Source: Bacteroidota bacterium (GTDB lineage: Bacteria; Bacteroidota; Bacteroidia; Chitinophagales; Chitinophagaceae). Taken from it: 64,000 nt of DNA. Below are positions 8,556 to 18,106 of the stretch, one piece after another; the stretch's first letter is position 1, and each line of letters opens with the position of its first letter. The notes beneath the pieces are model-generated. The model was not told the origin of the DNA, did no database searches, and was given only the letters and a program-made list of their open reading frames with translations. The position numbers and the translations under genes are program-made. The stretch covers positions 1-64,000 of the forward strand of contig JAFDYD010000004.1 in NCBI GenBank assembly GCA_018267615.1. Reading direction: 5' to 3'.

Positions 8556-10004
8556 CTAATGAGCGTGTTCAAATTCATGAGCAAATTCTTCCGGTGTTTC
8601 TTTCTCCGCTTCATCCATCTTCTCTTTATAATTTTCTCCTGATTTTTTCAAAATATGTTTGATTTCCGCAACTGCAATTACAGGGAAGAATTTAGCGAAC
8701 AGGAAATAACAGGTAAAGAATAAACCGAATGTTCCTAAATAGAATCCCAATTCATAGACAGAAGGTGTATAATAAGTACTCCAGCTACTTGGGAGATAAT
8801 CTCTGTACACTGAAGTCACGATGATCACAAAACGCTCGAACCACATACCGATATTTACAATTACAGACATGAAAAATGTTACTGTAATATTTCTTCTCAA
8901 TTTTCTGAACCAGAAAATTTGTGGAGAGATTACGTTACATCCCATCATGATATAATAGCTCCAACCTAATGGGCTCGTTAAGTTCACACGGTTTTGGAGA
9001 AATGCCCATCCTTCGAATTTATTTTGTCCATACCATGCGATGAATAATTCTGTGAGATACGCGCAGCCCACAATCGATCCCGTCAACACAATGATCTTAT
9101 TCATGACATCGATATGCTCGAGTGTAATATATTCTTCGAGATGTAAAACTTTTCTTGTGATGATCAACAGTGATTGTACCATCGCAAATCCTGAGAACAC
9201 GGCACCGGCAACGAAATATGGCGGGAAGATTGTTGTGTGCCATCCTGGAACCACTGATGTGGCGAAGTCGAATGATACGATCGTGTGCACTGACAATACC
9301 AGTGGCGTACTCAAACCTGCGAGTACGAGTGATAATGCTTCATGTCTTTGCCAATGTTTTGTTGATCCACTCCATCCGAATGATGCAACGCCATAAAACA
9401 TTTTTCTCCATTTCAATTTTGCGCGATCACGGATCGTTGCAAGATCAGGTAACAATCCGCAATACCAGAATAAAAGTGAAACGGTGAAATAAGTTGAAAT
9501 CGCGAATACGTCCCACAACAATGCTGAGTTAAAATTCGGCCAGAGTACACCGCGTGTATTTGGATAAGGCAATACAAAAAATGCGAGCCACACGCGACCC
9601 ATGTGCCAGATAGGAAATTGTCCCGCGCAGATTACCGCGAAAATTGTCATTGCTTCAGCAGCACGGTTCACCCCAGTTCTCCATCCCTGTCTGAACAACA
9701 AAAGAATTGCGGAGATCAATGTTCCGGCGTGACCGATACCGATCCACCACACGAAATTTGTAATATCCCATCCCCATCCGATTGTCTTATTCAGATTCCA
9801 CTGACCCGTACCATAAATTACTTCTCGCGTTATTGAAAAAATACCGAAGCCTAGTAGTGCCAGCGAAATAATAAATCCGACATACCAAAGTTTGCCCGGA
9901 TTTGTTTCAATCGGCCTTACAATATCTTCCGTAATCTGGTGATAGCTTTTGTCACCATCTACCAACGCCGGCCTTACCTGTGATTCGTATTTTAATAATG
10001 CCAT
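8556..10004 (-). CDS. actC: Alternative complex III quinol-binding membrane subunit ActC (NrfD/PsrC family)
   Basis: A 482-residue integral membrane protein of the NrfD/PsrC family with about ten helices. Typical stretches are IGIGHAGTLISAILLLFRQ, with the His probably near the quinol site, and PNFNSALLWDVFAISTYFTVS. ActC binds menaquinol at the periplasmic side and hands electrons to the iron-sulfur subunit ActB. The C-terminal tail is acidic and His-rich (EEFAHEFEHAH). It lies 103 bp downstream of actB. Confidence 0.95.
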   Translation of the reverse strand: MALLKYESQVRPALVDGDKSYHQITEDIVRPIETNPGKLWYVGFIISLALLGFGIFSITREVIYGTGQWNLNKTIGWGWDITNFVWWIGIGHAGTLISAILLLFRQGWRTGVNRAAEAMTIFAVICAGQFPIWHMGRVWLAFFVLPYPNTRGVLWPNFNSALLWDVFAISTYFTVSLLFWYCGLLPDLATIRDRAKLKWRKMFYGVASFGWSGSTKHWQRHEALSLVLAGLSTPLVLSVHTIVSFDFATSVVPGWHTTIFPPYFVAGAVFSGFAMVQSLLIITRKVLHLEEYITLEHIDVMNKIIVLTGSIVGCAYLTELFIAWYGQNKFEGWAFLQNRVNLTSPLGWSYYIMMGCNVISPQIFWFRKLRRNITVTFFMSVIVNIGMWFERFVIIVTSVYRDYLPSSWSTYYTPSVYELGFYLGTFGLFFTCYFLFAKFFPVIAVAEIKHILKKSGENYKEKMDEAEKETPEEFAHEFEHAH

Positions 10005-10107
10005 AATTTCTGAGCTTTAGCTTTTAAATATGAGCTGTTAGCTTAATCAATTCTTTCTATGCTGCTTTTCAAAATTTGAAATCTTGAAAAAGTAATTTCT
10101 ATTATTC

Positions 10108-13100
10108 TTACTTCTCATTCACCGATTCGCTGATCTTTTCTGTATTACGAACTTTTGCCAGATAATTGACATTCGGCAACACGTGCAATTCCTCTAGCGC
10201 ATAAAACACGCGCTGCTTATTCTCTGCTCTTGTTTTATTAATCATACTTTGGCTGTCGTTCACATTTCCAAAAACAATTGCATCAGAAGGACAAGCTTGC
10301 TGGCAAGCTGTTCTTACATCTTCCATATCTTTCAGCGGACGATTTTCTTTTTTCGCTTTCAATTTTCCATCCTGCAAACGTTGAACGCAGAATGAACATT
10401 TTTCCATGACACCTCTTGAACGAACGGTTACATCTGGATTTAAAACCATTCTTGTAAGATCATCATTCATCTGGAATACGACCGGATCAAAATGACCGAC
10501 GCCATTTGCATCCTGGTTATTTGGGAAACTGTCCGCTCCTGAATAATCGGCCCAGTTGAAGCGACGCACTTTGAATGGACAGTTGTTCGCGCAATATCTT
10601 GTTCCGATACAACGGTTATATGCCATTTGGTTCAGACCCTCACTGCTATGGTTAGTCGCAGCTACGGGACAAACGTTTTCGCAAGGCGCGTTGTCGCAAT
10701 GCTGGCAAAGCATTGGCTGGAATACTGTCTGAATATCATCCGGATCTTCGAGGTTACCACTGAAATATCTGTCAATGCGCAACCAGTGCATATCATGGTA
10801 ACGCAGCACTTCCGATTTACCAACTACTGCTACATTATTTTCAGCGTGACATGCTACTACGCAAGCACCACAACCAAAACAAGAATTCATATCTATCGAC
10901 ATTCCCCAATGAATTCCCGGTTTGTCATATACGCCGTATAGTGTTCCTTCTTTTTCAAATTTTTCCAAACCACCGTAAGGTTTAAGTTCCTCTTCTCTTT
11001 CCTCCAATATTTCGTTAGGTGATTTTTTGAAATCTTCGAGTGTCAATTCTTTGACTACTTCATTACGACCTTCATAAGAAGAATGCGTTTGTGCCTGCGC
11101 AACTGGATAAGTTTCATTCGTTGCTTCAAATGAAATATCTGAAACGCTCCACTCAGCGGTAACACCATTAAAACTAATTAATGGAAAAACATTTTTACCC
11201 GCACCTACAACTGATCTGCCAATAAACTCAGAAGTGTTTTCTGGTTTTGCGCTTTGTCTGCCCCAACCAACAGCAATTGCAATTACGTTGTCAGGTGTTC
11301 CAGGAACCGGCAGAATTGGAAGCGAAATTTCTTTGCTACCGACTTTAATTTTGATAACAAGTCTGTCCGGATGTACTTCGAATTTATCCGCCTCAGATCG
11401 CTTACTAAGATCGAATCTATATTTCTTTGGAATACTTTCTTGCTTAATAAATTTCGGGGACACTATCGCATAGTTGTCCCAGTTAGCACGCGTGATTGGA
11501 TCAGGTAATTCTAATAACCAAGGATTGTTTGCCTGGTTACCGACACCCATGGCCACTGACTGATATAAAACCAATTCAAGATTTCCGCCTTTTTTGATTG
11601 AGCCAATTGCTGCTGTAGCTTCTGCAACTTTTGCATTGTTGAATCCAAGTGCTGCTAAAGCAACTGTCGGCTGTTCAACGACGCCATCCTGCAAAGCCTT
11701 TTCATAAGCCTCTGTGCTTCCAAGTGTTTTCGTCCAGTATTGAAGAAAATAATTTTCGTATGAAGTATTATTGCCGCTCCATTTTAATAAAGAATCTTCG
11801 AAAGATCTTGTTTTGAAAAGAGGATTGATTGTTGGTTGGATCATTGCAATATGTCCAGCCTTTGGTTCCGCATCTCCCCATCTTTCTAAAAAATGTGGAG
11901 CAGGAATTGAATACTTGCACAATTCCGCTGTTTCATCAAGACGTTCGTTGAATGAAACAGTAGCTTTTATTTTTTGAAGAGCTGTTTTGAATTTTTCTCC
12001 GTCATAATAATCGTAAACAGGATTCACGCCATAGATCAATAACGCGCCAACTTTTCCTGCTTCCATATCCGCGATCAATGCATTCATATCGGCTTCAACT
12101 CCCGCATGGGTTTGTATTGGCTTGCCCCAATTGATGGTTGTTCCATTTGCACCGATTGCTTCGTTGATTGCATTGACGATGATCTGAACGTTTGGATTAT
12201 TACTTCCACTAACAACAAGCGCTTTGCCTTTATTAGCTGCTAAATCTTTTGCTGCTTTGCTGATGCCTGCTTTTAATTTCGGACTCAGCGAAGATGAAGA
12301 GGATGAACCACCGCTTAACTCAGCCAACAGCGCAAGAGCAACCGCACCTGCTTCAGAAGGACGATGTGTATAACGGTCATCTGCATTTCCACCAGTCATT
12401 GAAAGCATACTTTCAAACTGGTAGTGTTTGCTCATCTCCGGATTTTTTGCATCGATCTTTCTTCCCTGAACATATTGCCATCCGAATTCAACCGGAGATA
12501 ACCATGTTCCGAGAAAATCTGCACCGAGGCTCACAATCACTTTTGCATTCTCAAATTGATAAGAAGGAATGATTCTTTTTCCATGAGTAGCTTCATTGGC
12601 CAATAACATACCGCTGTAAGAATCTGCGTCGTATTGAACATGTTTGCTACCAGGATATTTTGCGAGGAACTCGCCGATAATTTGTTTTGTTGTTGGAGAG
12701 TTGATGGTGCTTGTGAGAAGAACTAGAGAACCACTTAATCCTGTCATTGCTTCACCAACCATTTTATCAAACGCTTCAAAAGTGCTCACTTCTTGCGGAT
12801 CGCCATTCACCATTTGAATCGGATAGTGCAAACGTGCACCATCATATAAGTCTAGAACTGAAGCCTGCACACGTGCAGAAGTTCCGCCTTTTGTAAATGA
12901 AGAAAGTTCATTTCCTTCCAATTTTATCGGTCTTCCGTCTCTTACTTTTGCAACAACCGGGATTGCGTTTCCGCCCGAGATATAAGTAGTCGCGTAATAA
13001 CCAGCCACACCAGGAATCAATTCACTTGCATCTGGTTTGTTGACGTAAGGAATAACTTTTTTTACAGGCATTTCACAACCCGCAGCCAGGGCGGCCGCAG

Positions 13101-13287
13101 CGGTACTGAATCCTAAATATTTCAGGAAATCTCTGCGCGGAGTTTTAGCATCAAGAAGACCTTGCTTGTCGGCAGGCAGGCTCGCCTCCATCGGCAAATC
13201 TTCACGAAATTCATTTTGGGCTGATTGTTTGAATCCTTCACTTTCGCTAAACTCCCCAAAACTTTGCCAGTACTTTTTATCGCTCAT
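10108..13287 (-). CDS. actB: Alternative complex III iron-sulfur subunit ActB (TAT-type molybdopterin oxidoreductase fusion)
   Basis: A 1059-residue fusion of an inactive molybdopterin-oxidoreductase-like domain (ActB1) and a ferredoxin domain (ActB2). The N-terminus carries an internal twin-arginine-like signal (RRDFLKYLGF, residues 51-60) followed by AAALAAGC, whose Cys71 is a likely lipidation site; this 'TAT-variant' signal beginning some 50 residues into the protein is typical of the family. The C-terminal quarter has four Cys clusters: CFGCGACVVAC (about residue 795), CQHCDNAPCENVCP (about 862), CIGTRYCANNCP and CSFCVQRL (about 961), enough for three [4Fe-4S] and one [3Fe-4S]. It moves electrons from menaquinol at ActC to the hemes of ActA. 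It lies between actA and actC. Confidence 0.96.
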   Translation of the reverse strand: MSDKKYWQSFGEFSESEGFKQSAQNEFREDLPMEASLPADKQGLLDAKTPRRDFLKYLGFSTAAAALAAGCEMPVKKVIPYVNKPDASELIPGVAGYYATTYISGGNAIPVVAKVRDGRPIKLEGNELSSFTKGGTSARVQASVLDLYDGARLHYPIQMVNGDPQEVSTFEAFDKMVGEAMTGLSGSLVLLTSTINSPTTKQIIGEFLAKYPGSKHVQYDADSYSGMLLANEATHGKRIIPSYQFENAKVIVSLGADFLGTWLSPVEFGWQYVQGRKIDAKNPEMSKHYQFESMLSMTGGNADDRYTHRPSEAGAVALALLAELSGGSSSSSSLSPKLKAGISKAAKDLAANKGKALVVSGSNNPNVQIIVNAINEAIGANGTTINWGKPIQTHAGVEADMNALIADMEAGKVGALLIYGVNPVYDYYDGEKFKTALQKIKATVSFNERLDETAELCKYSIPAPHFLERWGDAEPKAGHIAMIQPTINPLFKTRSFEDSLLKWSGNNTSYENYFLQYWTKTLGSTEAYEKALQDGVVEQPTVALAALGFNNAKVAEATAAIGSIKKGGNLELVLYQSVAMGVGNQANNPWLLELPDPITRANWDNYAIVSPKFIKQESIPKKYRFDLSKRSEADKFEVHPDRLVIKIKVGSKEISLPILPVPGTPDNVIAIAVGWGRQSAKPENTSEFIGRSVVGAGKNVFPLISFNGVTAEWSVSDISFEATNETYPVAQAQTHSSYEGRNEVVKELTLEDFKKSPNEILEEREEELKPYGGLEKFEKEGTLYGVYDKPGIHWGMSIDMNSCFGCGACVVACHAENNVAVVGKSEVLRYHDMHWLRIDRYFSGNLEDPDDIQTVFQPMLCQHCDNAPCENVCPVAATNHSSEGLNQMAYNRCIGTRYCANNCPFKVRRFNWADYSGADSFPNNQDANGVGHFDPVVFQMNDDLTRMVLNPDVTVRSRGVMEKCSFCVQRLQDGKLKAKKENRPLKDMEDVRTACQQACPSDAIVFGNVNDSQSMINKTRAENKQRVFYALEELHVLPNVNYLAKVRNTEKISESVNEK

Positions 13288-13370
13288 TTATTACCAATTT
13301 GAAAATTTGAAAATTTCCATACTAACAGACGATCGTTACATCCTTGCGTTGTTTGCGCTTGCACTCAATA

Positions 13371-14624
13371 TTAATAATGACATTTCTGGCATTCTGTGCC
13401 GCCGATCTTTTCAACCGTAACACTATCTATAGTACCATTCTTCAGATCATTATGAAACTTTTCATATATACTATAGAATTTATTTCCTGCTCCGGTAGAA
13501 TCGGGAAAATCAATTTTTGAATTGCGATGACAGTTGATACACCATCCCATACTTAATTCTGCGAATTGTTTTACTTCGCTCATCTCCGTGATGTTTCCAT
13601 GGCATGTTTGACATTGTACTTTTCCTGCGCGTATGTGCTGAGAGTGATTAAAATAAACATGATCGGGCAGGTTGTGGATCTTTACCCATTCGATAGATTT
13701 ACCCGGCTCAGTATATTTTCCGGATTTCACATCGTACCCGGTATAGCTATAAAGTTTTTGAATTTCTGCAGTGCCATCAACTGTTGTTCCGTCTTCACGA
13801 TGAAGTGCCTCTCCTTTGTATTCATTGATGGCAGCATGACAGTTCATACAAATATTTAATGAAGGAACTCCTGCATGCTTGCTTTCCCATGCACCACCGT
13901 GGCAATACAAACAACTGATCTGGTTGGTGCCCGCGTGTACTTTGTGTGAGTAAAAAATGGGTTGCTCAGGCTGATAATTTTTTGTTCTTCCAAGACCAAT
14001 AGCGCCTTGCACAACATAATATCCTCCTACAACAAATAATATAAGTACAACAAATGTGATATACACTTTATTTCTGTAGAACGGAATCGGCTCCATCGCC
14101 GGAATGCCTTCCTTATCATCAGATAATTTTTTGAGACTGCTGTTCACCTGCAACAACACAAACATGATAACAGCAAGAATCAGTGTGAGTACACCATATA
14201 ATAAGCTATTATCATTTTCCTGATCTTTAGTACCGCCGCCGCCATTGTCTGCTGGAGCCGCAGTTGGTGCCTTATAAGTCTCAACATAATTTAATATAGC
14301 ATCTATTTCCGCATCGCTCAGATTTGGAAAAGTATTCATTGGCGTCTTGCCAAAACTTACATAGAGATCATTGAAATATTTATTGCCCGTGCCGAGTACA
14401 GCTATATTATTCTTGATCCACGCATGCAGCAATGCTTTATCGGTAACTCTGCTTGTAACTCCCTGTAAAGCGGGACCTGTTAATTGTTTAATGGGATTGT
14501 GACAGGAGGCGCAATTCGCCTGGAACAAAGCCTTTCCATCCTGAGCCCGCAAACCACTGATCGAAACCACCGCAAAGAGAAGGATATAAAAAAGTTTTTT
14601 AGCAATTAGTCTGTAATGAAGCAT
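13371..14624 (-). CDS. actA: Alternative complex III multiheme cytochrome c ActA
   Basis: A 417-residue cytochrome with six CxxCH motifs. A signal-like N-terminus is followed by a single-heme domain (CASCH, residues 38-42), a Gly/Pro linker, two membrane helices (about 140-165 and 187-210), and a pentaheme domain with CLYCH (about 237), CMNCH (about 258), CQTCH (about 336), CINCH (about 360) and CQKCH four residues from the C-terminus. ActA carries electrons from the ActB clusters to ActE and the oxidase. It is the first gene of the operon and is divergent from purN across 287 bp. The last heme motif almost touches the stop codon, as in homologues. Confidence 0.95.
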   Translation of the reverse strand: MLHYRLIAKKLFYILLFAVVSISGLRAQDGKALFQANCASCHNPIKQLTGPALQGVTSRVTDKALLHAWIKNNIAVLGTGNKYFNDLYVSFGKTPMNTFPNLSDAEIDAILNYVETYKAPTAAPADNGGGGTKDQENDNSLLYGVLTLILAVIMFVLLQVNSSLKKLSDDKEGIPAMEPIPFYRNKVYITFVVLILFVVGGYYVVQGAIGLGRTKNYQPEQPIFYSHKVHAGTNQISCLYCHGGAWESKHAGVPSLNICMNCHAAINEYKGEALHREDGTTVDGTAEIQKLYSYTGYDVKSGKYTEPGKSIEWVKIHNLPDHVYFNHSQHIRAGKVQCQTCHGNITEMSEVKQFAELSMGWCINCHRNSKIDFPDSTGAGNKFYSIYEKFHNDLKNGTIDSVTVEKIGGTECQKCHY

Positions 14625-14671
14625 ATATACAGTCTGTTGTATAAATGTGAAAAAATCTCCTGAGTTGGCTG

Positions 14672-14704
14672 CAAAAATAAGTCAGGAAATCAACAAAATA
14701 TCAA
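14672..14704 (-). promoter_or_regulatory. Candidate promoter of the act-cox operon
   Basis: On the minus strand a TTG (14704-14702), a 22-nt gap and TATTTTTG (14679-14672) resemble the Bacteroidota -33/-7 elements (TTTG ... TAnnTTTG). It would start transcription about 40 nt before actA. The -33 element is weak and the gap is at the long end, so this is only a candidate. Confidence 0.35.
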
Positions 14705-14911
14705 CATGCAAAAATTTTTTTTTCCCTTGTCTGGCTTGCGTTTCAGCCGATTATGCTTTTTCGACATTTTTCAATGTCACGATTTTGTCAGCAAATTTGT
14801 TGAGCCATACATCTTCATTTCTGCCCAATTTATTACTCAAATTTTTGCCACATCTTTGCAAAAAACTAAACCGAATTATAGCATGACTGCCAAAACTCAA
14901 GCAATAAAAAG

Positions 14912-15553
14912 ATGAAAGAACAAACCGGTTCAACAAAGCGGATTGCGATTTTTGCTTCAGGTAAAGGCAGCAATGCTCAAAAGATAATTGATCATTTTCG
15001 TTCCTCAACCTCAGTTTCTAAAAGTGTTGATGAGTTTAAGACTAAGGTTGAGATTGAGCTGATCGTTTCTAATAAACCCGATGCCGGTGTTGTAAAAATC
15101 GCTCAAAAAGAGAAAATTCCTTTTATTATTATTGACAAAGAAAAATTTTTTAGGGGAGATGCATATCTTCCCGAACTGAAGGAAAAAAAAATTGATTTCA
15201 TAATACTTGCAGGATTTTTGTGGAAGATACCACAGGCATTGATTCATGCATATCCAAACAAGATCGTCAATTTGCATCCTGCTTTACTTCCAAAATATGG
15301 TGGAAAGGGAATGTATGGTCAGCGTGTACACGAAGCTGTGATAGCTGCGGGGGAAAAAGAAAGCGGCATCACGATTCATTATGTGGACGAAATTTATGAT
15401 CACGGAAAAATAATTTTCCAGGCTAAATGCGTCGTGACAGAAAATGACACCGCAGAATCACTGGCCGAAAAAATTCATGCGCTGGAACATACTCATTTTC
15501 CGAGGGTGATTGAAGAGTTGATAGGAATGCAAAATATAGTTAAAAGATCATGA
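14912..15553 (+). CDS. purN: Phosphoribosylglycinamide formyltransferase
   Basis: A 213-residue GART enzyme that transfers a formyl group from 10-formyltetrahydrofolate to GAR in purine synthesis, in the cytoplasm. The N-terminal RIAIFASGKGSNAQKI is the phosphate-binding strand-loop. The catalytic centre is clear: IVNLHPALLPKYGGKGMYG (His of the N-H-D triad; Asn and His as in the family) and the substrate Asp in YVDEIYDHGKII. Length is normal for the family. It is divergent from actA and stands alone; the next gene begins 21 bp later and is unrelated. Confidence 0.96.
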   Translation: MKEQTGSTKRIAIFASGKGSNAQKIIDHFRSSTSVSKSVDEFKTKVEIELIVSNKPDAGVVKIAQKEKIPFIIIDKEKFFRGDAYLPELKEKKIDFIILAGFLWKIPQALIHAYPNKIVNLHPALLPKYGGKGMYGQRVHEAVIAAGEKESGITIHYVDEIYDHGKIIFQAKCVVTENDTAESLAEKIHALEHTHFPRVIEELIGMQNIVKRS

Positions 15554-15574
15554 CGCGAACCAGTTTTTGCAGTT

Positions 15575-16390
15575 TTGATAGTAATATCACAGATTAAACC
15601 ATTGCTATTGCGCTATTTTTTATATAAAATTTTACCGGCATTTTTATTCGTTCTGCTTGTTCTGTCTAATCGGGGTGCAATGGCGCAACAACAAGTTACG
15701 ATCAGGGGAACTGTATTTAATATGTATAAGACGAGTCCGCTAGAAGCCGTAACCGTTTTAAGTACTTCCGGCAAAGCGACCGTTACCGATTCCAACGGTA
15801 ATTATGTGATCGTAGTGAGTGAGAAAGATTCGCTATCTTTTTCTTACCTGGGAAAATCAACGATCTATTTTCCGGTAAGCGCTATGAATAAATTAACCGG
15901 TTTTGATATTGCGTTGCATGTTGGCACCGATCTAAAAGAAGTGCGCATTGCTCCGCGCAATTATCATATGGACTCGCTCCAAAATAGAAAGGATTATCAA
16001 AAAGTTTTTGATTATCACAAACCCGGACTCACGCTAACCAGCCCCGGACAGGGCCTTGGTGTTGGATTTGATCTCGATGCCATCATCAACGTTTTTCGTT
16101 TTCAGAAAAACAGGCGCATGCTTGCTTTCCAGAAAAGATTGGTGGAAGAGGAAGAAGATAATTTTATCGATCATCGCTTCAATAGATCTCTCGTAAAAAA
16201 AATAACCCGCTTCGACGACAACGACCTCGATTCTTTCATGGTGAAATACAAACCTTCTTATGAATTCACCAAAACTACTTCCGACTACGAATTTTACGAC
16301 TACATCAAATTAGCAGCAAAAGAATTTAAAAGTATGAAGAGCAAAGGCGAGATGAGGAAGAATAGGATTATGAAGGAAGTGAGGGATTAG
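15575..16390 (+). CDS. Exported protein with carboxypeptidase-regulatory-like domain
   Basis: A 271-residue exported protein of unknown function. After a signal peptide ending near AMAQ there is a CarboxypepD_reg-like beta-sandwich (about residues 40-120: VTIRGTVFNMYKTSPLEAV, TVTDSNGNYVI, DSLSFSYLGKST), a domain that Bacteroidota fuse to many outer-membrane and surface proteins. The rest is charged and ends in a basic stretch. There is no ATG before the signal peptide: either TTG at 15575 or TTG at 15602 must serve (the latter gives a cleaner signal peptide, MLLRYFLYKILPAF), unless the true 5' end is damaged. It follows purN by 21 bp. Confidence 0.75.
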   Translation: MIVISQIKPLLLRYFLYKILPAFLFVLLVLSNRGAMAQQQVTIRGTVFNMYKTSPLEAVTVLSTSGKATVTDSNGNYVIVVSEKDSLSFSYLGKSTIYFPVSAMNKLTGFDIALHVGTDLKEVRIAPRNYHMDSLQNRKDYQKVFDYHKPGLTLTSPGQGLGVGFDLDAIINVFRFQKNRRMLAFQKRLVEEEEDNFIDHRFNRSLVKKITRFDDNDLDSFMVKYKPSYEFTKTTSDYEFYDYIKLAAKEFKSMKSKGEMRKNRIMKEVRD

Positions 16391-16412
16391 TTGAATGGTT
16401 GAGTAGTTGATT

Positions 16413-16612
16413 AAGTTGAAAGGTCGATATGTCGATTGGTTTTTGGTTTTGAACCATGATTAAAAGGATTGAAAGATTAGCATGAAGCTCTACGAATTTC
16501 TAAAGTATGGATCGATGATCATCTTGCCGTTTGTAAACTTCATGGTAATCTTTCAATCCTTTTAATCATGGTTCAAAACCAAAAACCAATCGACATATCG
16601 ACCTTTCAACTT
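16413..16612. repeat. Very long inverted repeat (67-bp perfect arms, about 75-bp stem)
   Basis: Bases 16413-16479 and 16546-16612 are exact reverse complements. After one mismatch the pairing continues inward (16481-16487 with 16538-16544), and an imperfect match continues outward for another 20 or so bases on each side. The core is a 50-nt loop with no coding potential. It fills the 300-bp gap between two co-directional genes. The arms contain TCGATATGTCGATTGG, a word that returns in weaker form near 48990. No transposase is present. Confidence 0.92.
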
Positions 16613-16690
16613 ATCGACTCATCAACCATTCAACTCCTCAACTCAGTCAACTATTTTTCCTAACTTCCTCCTCTAAAACACCCCCCGTTC

Positions 16691-17980
16691 ATGAAAAAAT
16701 ATTTTTTTCTTGTCGCAGTTATTGTGATTTGTTCAAGGCTTTCTGCGCAAACAAAAGTGTATCCCGTATTAACGGAAGCAAAACCTGAAACAGCGGGTAT
16801 GTCGCCGGAAAGATTAAAAAGAATTGATAACCTGATACAGGAATATGTCAACAATGGTACGATCCCCGGTGCGGATGCAATCATTGTGCACGATGGAAAA
16901 GTAGTTTACCATAAAGGGATTGGTTTCGATGATGCCGACAAACAACATGCAATGAAGAAAGATGAGATCTTTCGTATCGCCTCACAAACAAAAGCAATCA
17001 CGAGTACCGCTGTGATGATGTTATATGAAGAGGGAAAATTATTATTAGACGATCCGATCTCCAAATACATTCCTGAATTTAAAAATCCAACCGTGCTTGA
17101 TCATTTCAATGCCGCGGATACAACATATACAACAGTACCTGCAAAGAGAGAAGTGACCATTCGCGATTTGCTCACACATACTTCGGGCATCGACTATGCT
17201 GTGATCGGCGGCGACGAGATGAAGGCTATTTATGCAAAGGAAGGTATCCCATCCGGAATTGCAACTTTGGATAAAACACTCGGCCCCGAAATGAAAAAGC
17301 TCGGCAAACTACCATTGGCTCATCAACCGGGCGAAAAATTTACTTATGGTTTAAATACAGATGTGCTCGGATATCTCGTAGAAATTCTTTCAGGCTTATC
17401 ACTGAGCGATTTTTTTCAAAAAAGAATTTTTGAGCCGCTCGGTATGAAGGATAGTTATTTTTATATCCCTGCCGACAAACACAATCGTCTCGCCAGCTTA
17501 AGTACGTTTGATGAATCACATCATTTGATAAAATATCCGGATGTAGCAAATGGATTGCATGCGGATTATCCAAATCGAGCAGGAAAATATTATTCGGGAG
17601 GCGCGGGACTTACATCTACCACTTATGACTATGCGATTTTTTTACAGATGATGTTAAACGGAGGAATATATAATGGTAAAAGAATTCTATCGCCGAATTC
17701 CGTGCGCATGATGACGATGAATCAAATTGGCGATCTGTCTGTTGGCTCTGATAAATTTGGTTTGGGTTTTGAAGTAGTGACTGAAAAAGGTAGCAGCAAG
17801 TATCCAAACAATATAGGCACTTTCTCCTGGGGCGGATATTTTGGAACTACTTATTGGGCTGATCCGAAAGAAAAAATTGTTGCACTGATTATGACACAGA
17901 TTGCTCCTTCGGCAAATAGTCCGCGTAGCGATTTGTCTGATAAATTCAAAGTAGCCGTTTACCAGGCACTGAATAATTAA
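16691..17980 (+). CDS. Serine hydrolase of the beta-lactamase class C family
   Basis: A 429-residue exported protein of the class C beta-lactamase / penicillin-binding-protein-like family (COG1680). A signal peptide ends at LSAQ. The SxxK nucleophile motif is SQTK in FRIASQTKAITSTAVMMLY (about residue 99), the Tyr-x-Asn motif is YGLN (about 218), and the HTSG stretch typical of the family is present. Such proteins are esterases or D-amino-acid peptidases as often as lactamases, so substrate cannot be told from sequence. It stands alone, with the long inverted repeat upstream and a bidirectional hairpin terminator downstream. Confidence 0.9.
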   Translation: MKKYFFLVAVIVICSRLSAQTKVYPVLTEAKPETAGMSPERLKRIDNLIQEYVNNGTIPGADAIIVHDGKVVYHKGIGFDDADKQHAMKKDEIFRIASQTKAITSTAVMMLYEEGKLLLDDPISKYIPEFKNPTVLDHFNAADTTYTTVPAKREVTIRDLLTHTSGIDYAVIGGDEMKAIYAKEGIPSGIATLDKTLGPEMKKLGKLPLAHQPGEKFTYGLNTDVLGYLVEILSGLSLSDFFQKRIFEPLGMKDSYFYIPADKHNRLASLSTFDESHHLIKYPDVANGLHADYPNRAGKYYSGGAGLTSTTYDYAIFLQMMLNGGIYNGKRILSPNSVRMMTMNQIGDLSVGSDKFGLGFEVVTEKGSSKYPNNIGTFSWGGYFGTTYWADPKEKIVALIMTQIAPSANSPRSDLSDKFKVAVYQALNN

Positions 17981-17991
17981 TCTGCGGCTGT

Positions 17992-18100
17992 TAATTTTTT
18001 TGAAAGGAGGAAGAGAGCGGAGAAACAGAGCGAGGAGCGAAGGGTTGTACGCCCCTCGCTCTGTTTCTCCGCTCTTCTCTTCCTCCTTTCAAAAAAATTA
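17992..18100. terminator. Long hairpin between convergent genes (bidirectional terminator)
   Basis: 17992-18035 pairs with 18054-18100, interrupted only by a 3-nt bulge. The outer ends are A7/T7 runs, so both directions give a stem followed by a U-tract. The arms contain CGGAGAAACAGAGCG, a word shared with the hairpin at 39603-39678. Confidence 0.9.
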
Positions 18101-18106
18101 AATCGA

